A stretch of 38,838 bases of DNA from NCBI GenBank assembly GCA_025965975.1, contig JAOPVX010000383.1, forward strand, positions 1-38,838, read 5' to 3'. Shown here one piece after another: positions 36,786 to 38,838 of this stretch. Within the stretch, counting starts at the first letter, position 1. The number at the start of each line of letters is the position of its first letter. Under the pieces are notes generated by a model that was not told the origin of the DNA, did no database searches, and saw only the letters and a program-made list of their open reading frames with translations. The position numbers were made by a program, and so were the translations under genes. The stretch is from Mycobacterium sp. (GTDB lineage Bacteria; Actinomycetota; Actinomycetes; Mycobacteriales; Mycobacteriaceae).

Positions 36786-36887
36786 GGCTGTGGCCGCGCC
36801 ACACTCAGCCGACCGGGGACACCACCGAAGTCAGCTGGCTGTGGCCGCGCCACACTCAGCCGACCGGGGACACCACCGAAGTCAGCT
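36786..36887. repeat. 51-bp perfect tandem duplication at 3' end of second SDR gene
   Basis: The segment 36837-36887 is repeated exactly at 36786-36836. The right copy contains the last codons and the TGA of the SDR gene plus 19 bases beyond it. The left copy is an extra, non-coding duplicate. Each copy carries the small hairpin TGTGGC-CGC-GCCACA. The duplication lies between the SDR and VWA genes. Confidence 0.96.
36840..36854 (-). terminator. Hairpin directly after second SDR stop
   Basis: TGTGGC and GCCACA pair around three bases, one base beyond the SDR TGA. An identical hairpin sits at 36789-36803 in the duplicated copy. No T-run follows, so strength as a terminator is doubtful. Confidence 0.4.
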
Positions 36888-37764
36888 CCTCCGACACCGC
36901 CCACAGCCTGCGCTGCGCGTCGGTGTCGTGGGACGCCACGCTTGACGCCACGACCTTCGGATGGCCCCGTTGTTCGGCGAAACCATCAGGTCCGAAATAC
37001 TGCCCGCCGAGCACGCCAGGATCGGTTGCCGCGCGCAAGGTCGGCAGCGCACCCATGTCGGCGCTCTGGAAGAGCGGTTCTGCCAGCCTGGTCGCGGCGG
37101 CAACCAGCGGCGGCAGATTGCGGGTCAGTTCTGTCTTCGATCCGCCGGGGTGTGCCGCGACGGCGATGGTGTTCGTGCCCGTCAACCGGCGCTGAAGTTC
37201 GTAGGTGAAGAGCAGGTTGGCCAGCTTGGCTTGTCCGTATGCGCCGACCCGGCGGTAGCTGCGGTCGGCCTGCAGATCGTCGAAGCGGATTCCGCGGACG
37301 AAACGATGGCCCTGGCTGCTGACCGTCACGATGCGTGAACCCGTCGCCCCCAGCACCCGATCGAGCAGCAGATTGGTCAGCGCGAAGTGGCCCAGATGAT
37401 TGGTGCCGAACTGCAATTCGAAGCCATCCTTGGTGGTCGACTTCGGCGTGAACATCACGCCGGCGTTGTTGATCAACAGATCGATGGATTCGTGATTGGA
37501 GCGCAGCTCATCTGCGGCCGCGCGGATGGAGTCCAGCGACGACAGGTCGAGCTCCTGGAGCTGGACCTGCGCGCCCGGGGTGGCCTGTTCGATGCGGCGC
37601 GCTGCCTCTTTGCCCTTGTCGAGGTTGCGTACGGCTAGCACGACGCTGGCACCCTTAGCGGCGAGCGCGGCGGCCGTCTCGAAGCCAAGGCCGGTGTTGG
37701 CCCCGGTGATGACGGCGGTGCGACCCGTCTGGTCGGGAATGTTAGCGGTGGTCCACTTGGACAT
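36856..37764 (-). CDS. Short-chain dehydrogenase/reductase, paralogue of Rv0439c-like SDR
   Basis: A 302-residue SDR very like the one at 25720-26637. Cofactor loop TGANTGLGFETA, NNAGVM, catalytic Ser in VTVSSQGH and Tyr/Lys in YGQAKLAN are all present. Shared stretches such as FGTNHLGHFALT, DDLQADRSY and EQRGHPKVV show close kinship. The ATG at 37764 has AGGAGAGG five bases upstream. It diverges from a TetR gene with two operator-like palindromes between them. Its 3' end is tandemly duplicated. Substrate unknown. Confidence 0.92.
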   Translation of the reverse strand: MSKWTTANIPDQTGRTAVITGANTGLGFETAAALAAKGASVVLAVRNLDKGKEAARRIEQATPGAQVQLQELDLSSLDSIRAAADELRSNHESIDLLINNAGVMFTPKSTTKDGFELQFGTNHLGHFALTNLLLDRVLGATGSRIVTVSSQGHRFVRGIRFDDLQADRSYRRVGAYGQAKLANLLFTYELQRRLTGTNTIAVAAHPGGSKTELTRNLPPLVAAATRLAEPLFQSADMGALPTLRAATDPGVLGGQYFGPDGFAEQRGHPKVVASSVASHDTDAQRRLWAVSEELTSVVSPVG

Positions 37765-37787
37765 GAGCCTCTCCTACAATGAGTTAA

Positions 37788-37805
37788 ACGGGGCGGACGC
37801 TCCGG
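37788..37805. promoter_or_regulatory. Operator-like palindrome 1 (SDR side)
   Basis: ACGGGGCGGACGCTCCGG fits the pattern ACGGnnCGnnCGnnCCGk and lies 24 bases before the SDR start. A second site with the same pattern lies 32 bases away, about three helical turns. The likely binder is the adjacent TetR protein. Confidence 0.6.
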
Positions 37806-37819
37806 TTGATGACAACCGT

Positions 37820-37837
37820 ACGGAACGCACGCCCCGT
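37820..37837. promoter_or_regulatory. Operator-like palindrome 2 (TetR side)
   Basis: ACGGAACGCACGCCCCGT fits ACGGnnCGnnCGnnCCGT and lies 38 bases before the TetR start. Together with site 1 it makes a larger inverted repeat with arms AAACGGGGCG (37786-37795) and CGCCCCGTTT (37830-37839). Confidence 0.62.
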
Positions 37838-37874
37838 TTAGTCCATTCCCCAACGCCCGGGGGGGAGGTGTGAC

Positions 37875-38438
37875 TTGGCTCAACCCGACCGGCCATTGCG
37901 CGCCGACGCAGCGCGCCATCGTGCGCGGGTGCTTGAGACGGCATACGAGACGTTCGCCGCCGAGGTTCTTGCCGTGCCGATCGACGAGATCGCCCGGCGC
38001 GCAGGCGTCGGTGCGGGGACCGTCTATCGGCATTTCCCCACCAAGGAGGATCTCTTCCTGGCGGTCATCGAGGACCGCATCAGCCACCTCGTCGACGACG
38101 GTCGCGCCCAGCTGGCAACCGGGAATCCGGGTGAGGTGCTGTGCAGGTTGCTGCGGTCGATGGTGCTGCAGTGGGGCGCGACGGACCGCGGTCTCGCCGA
38201 CGCGCTCGCCGGGGTCGGAATCGACATCAAGGCCGCGGTGCCCGAGGCCGAGGAGGCCTTCCTGGGGCTGCTCGGCGAACTGCTGCGGGCAGCGCAGATG
38301 GCGGGCACGGTGCGCCGTGATGTCGATGTGTCCGACGTGAAGGCGATCGTGGTCGGATGCCAGGCGATGCAGGCCGACACCCCCGATGCCGCCCAGCGGC
38401 TCACGGAGGTCGTCCTTGACGGTTTGCGGGCGCCATGA
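37875..38438 (+). CDS. TetR family transcriptional regulator
   Basis: A 187-residue repressor. The N-terminal helix-turn-helix is IDEIARRAGVGAGTVYRHFPTKEDLF, in the usual TetR place (about residues 36-62 in two parts), preceded by RHRARVLETAYETFA. The C-terminal ligand domain is helical and resembles the group with SBP/TetR_C_33-like ends. Start is TTG at 37875 with GGGGGAGGTG ahead. It diverges from the SDR gene around twin palindromes, so it probably represses both itself and the SDR. The ligand is unknown. It ends only four bases before the first CIRCE of groEL2. Confidence 0.9.
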   Translation: MAQPDRPLRADAARHRARVLETAYETFAAEVLAVPIDEIARRAGVGAGTVYRHFPTKEDLFLAVIEDRISHLVDDGRAQLATGNPGEVLCRLLRSMVLQWGATDRGLADALAGVGIDIKAAVPEAEEAFLGLLGELLRAAQMAGTVRRDVDVSDVKAIVVGCQAMQADTPDAAQRLTEVVLDGLRAP

Positions 38439-38442
38439 CGAC

Positions 38443-38469
38443 CTTGCACTCGCCCTGGTCGAGTGCTAG
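38443..38469 (+). promoter_or_regulatory. CIRCE element 1 (HrcA operator)
   Basis: Left arm CTTGCACTC (38443-38451) and right arm GAGTGCTAG (38461-38469), separated by nine bases, match the CIRCE rule TTAGCACTC-N9-GAGTGCTAA with two mismatches on the left and one on the right. HrcA should bind here to repress groEL2 outside heat stress. Confidence 0.85.
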
Positions 38470-38477
38470 AAAGGCAG

Positions 38478-38504
38478 TTGGCACTCGCGACCGGCGAGTG
38501 CTAG
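38478..38504 (+). promoter_or_regulatory. CIRCE element 2 (HrcA operator)
   Basis: Left arm TTGGCACTC (38478-38486) and right arm GAGTGCTAG (38496-38504), nine bases apart, match CIRCE with one mismatch on each side. Two CIRCE boxes before groEL2 are known in M. tuberculosis. The distance between the two centres is 35 bases. Confidence 0.9.

Positions 38505-38838
<334 letters not shown>

Noticed and set aside
36755-36904. N-terminal extension of the second VWA protein
   Set aside because: It would translate the 51-bp duplication as a repeat and overlap the SDR gene; the GTG at 36754 aligns with the paralogue start.

Overview
The window is a stretch of high-GC actinobacterial chromosome, almost certainly from a non-tuberculous mycobacterium (Mycolicibacterium or Mycobacterium). 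The evidence is gene content and order. The set xthA, GNAT acetyltransferase, def, DUF3263 gene, virR-like gene, sodC, YbdK-type ligase, Lon-domain gene, CDC48-like AAA ATPase, pssA, psd, moeA, SDR and groEL2 follows, as I remember it, the order Rv0427c to Rv0440 of M. tuberculosis H37Rv. A thiC gene of the Rv0423c type lies upstream. The terminal GroEL begins like mycobacterial GroEL2 and carries two CIRCE boxes. The first 15 bases match the end of an Illumina adapter, so the left edge is probably a contig end.

Layout. 1-4445: truncated thiC under a TPP riboswitch, diverging from an MFS efflux pump and a lipid acyltransferase. 4600-10323: conserved core, with xthA-GNAT-def on the minus strand, then the DUF3263 gene, virR, sodC, the YbdK-type ligase and the Lon-domain gene on the plus strand. 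10320-20723: accessory block placed exactly in the convergent gap between the Lon-domain gene and the AAA ATPase. It holds a complete Mrp-type Na+/H+ antiporter operon (mnhA(B)-C-D-E-F-G) whose last partner is a SAM methyltransferase, then an FAD monooxygenase, a DUF1707 membrane protein and a second methyltransferase. 20740-26637: core again, with AAA ATPase, pssA, psd, moeA and SDR all on the minus strand and tightly packed. 26691-37764: second accessory block between the SDR and groEL2, with an F420-type reductase and two PH-domain membrane proteins in an overlapping chain, a VOC protein, a HAD phosphatase, an SF2 helicase, a cupin, a frameshifted uppP, a CtaG-like protein, two tail-to-tail VWA proteins and a second SDR. 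37788-38838: TetR regulator with twin operator sites, double CIRCE and the start of groEL2.

How the genes work together. The psd-pssA pair makes phosphatidylethanolamine from CDP-diacylglycerol. The mnh genes overlap by ATGA junctions and encode one membrane complex. The PH-domain and reductase genes overlap in the same way. The TetR gene and the second SDR diverge around two operator palindromes, which suggests a local regulator-enzyme pair.

The most unusual local structures are a perfect 32-bp triplication at the start of mnhE that creates two stop-restart mini-ORFs, a 51-bp duplication of the 3' end of the second SDR, the frameshift in uppP, and the paired paralogues (two SDRs, two VWA genes) that frame the second accessory block. 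No stretch longer than 300 bases lacks a gene. The largest gaps are 19435-19670 and 38439-38606, and both hold regulatory signals.
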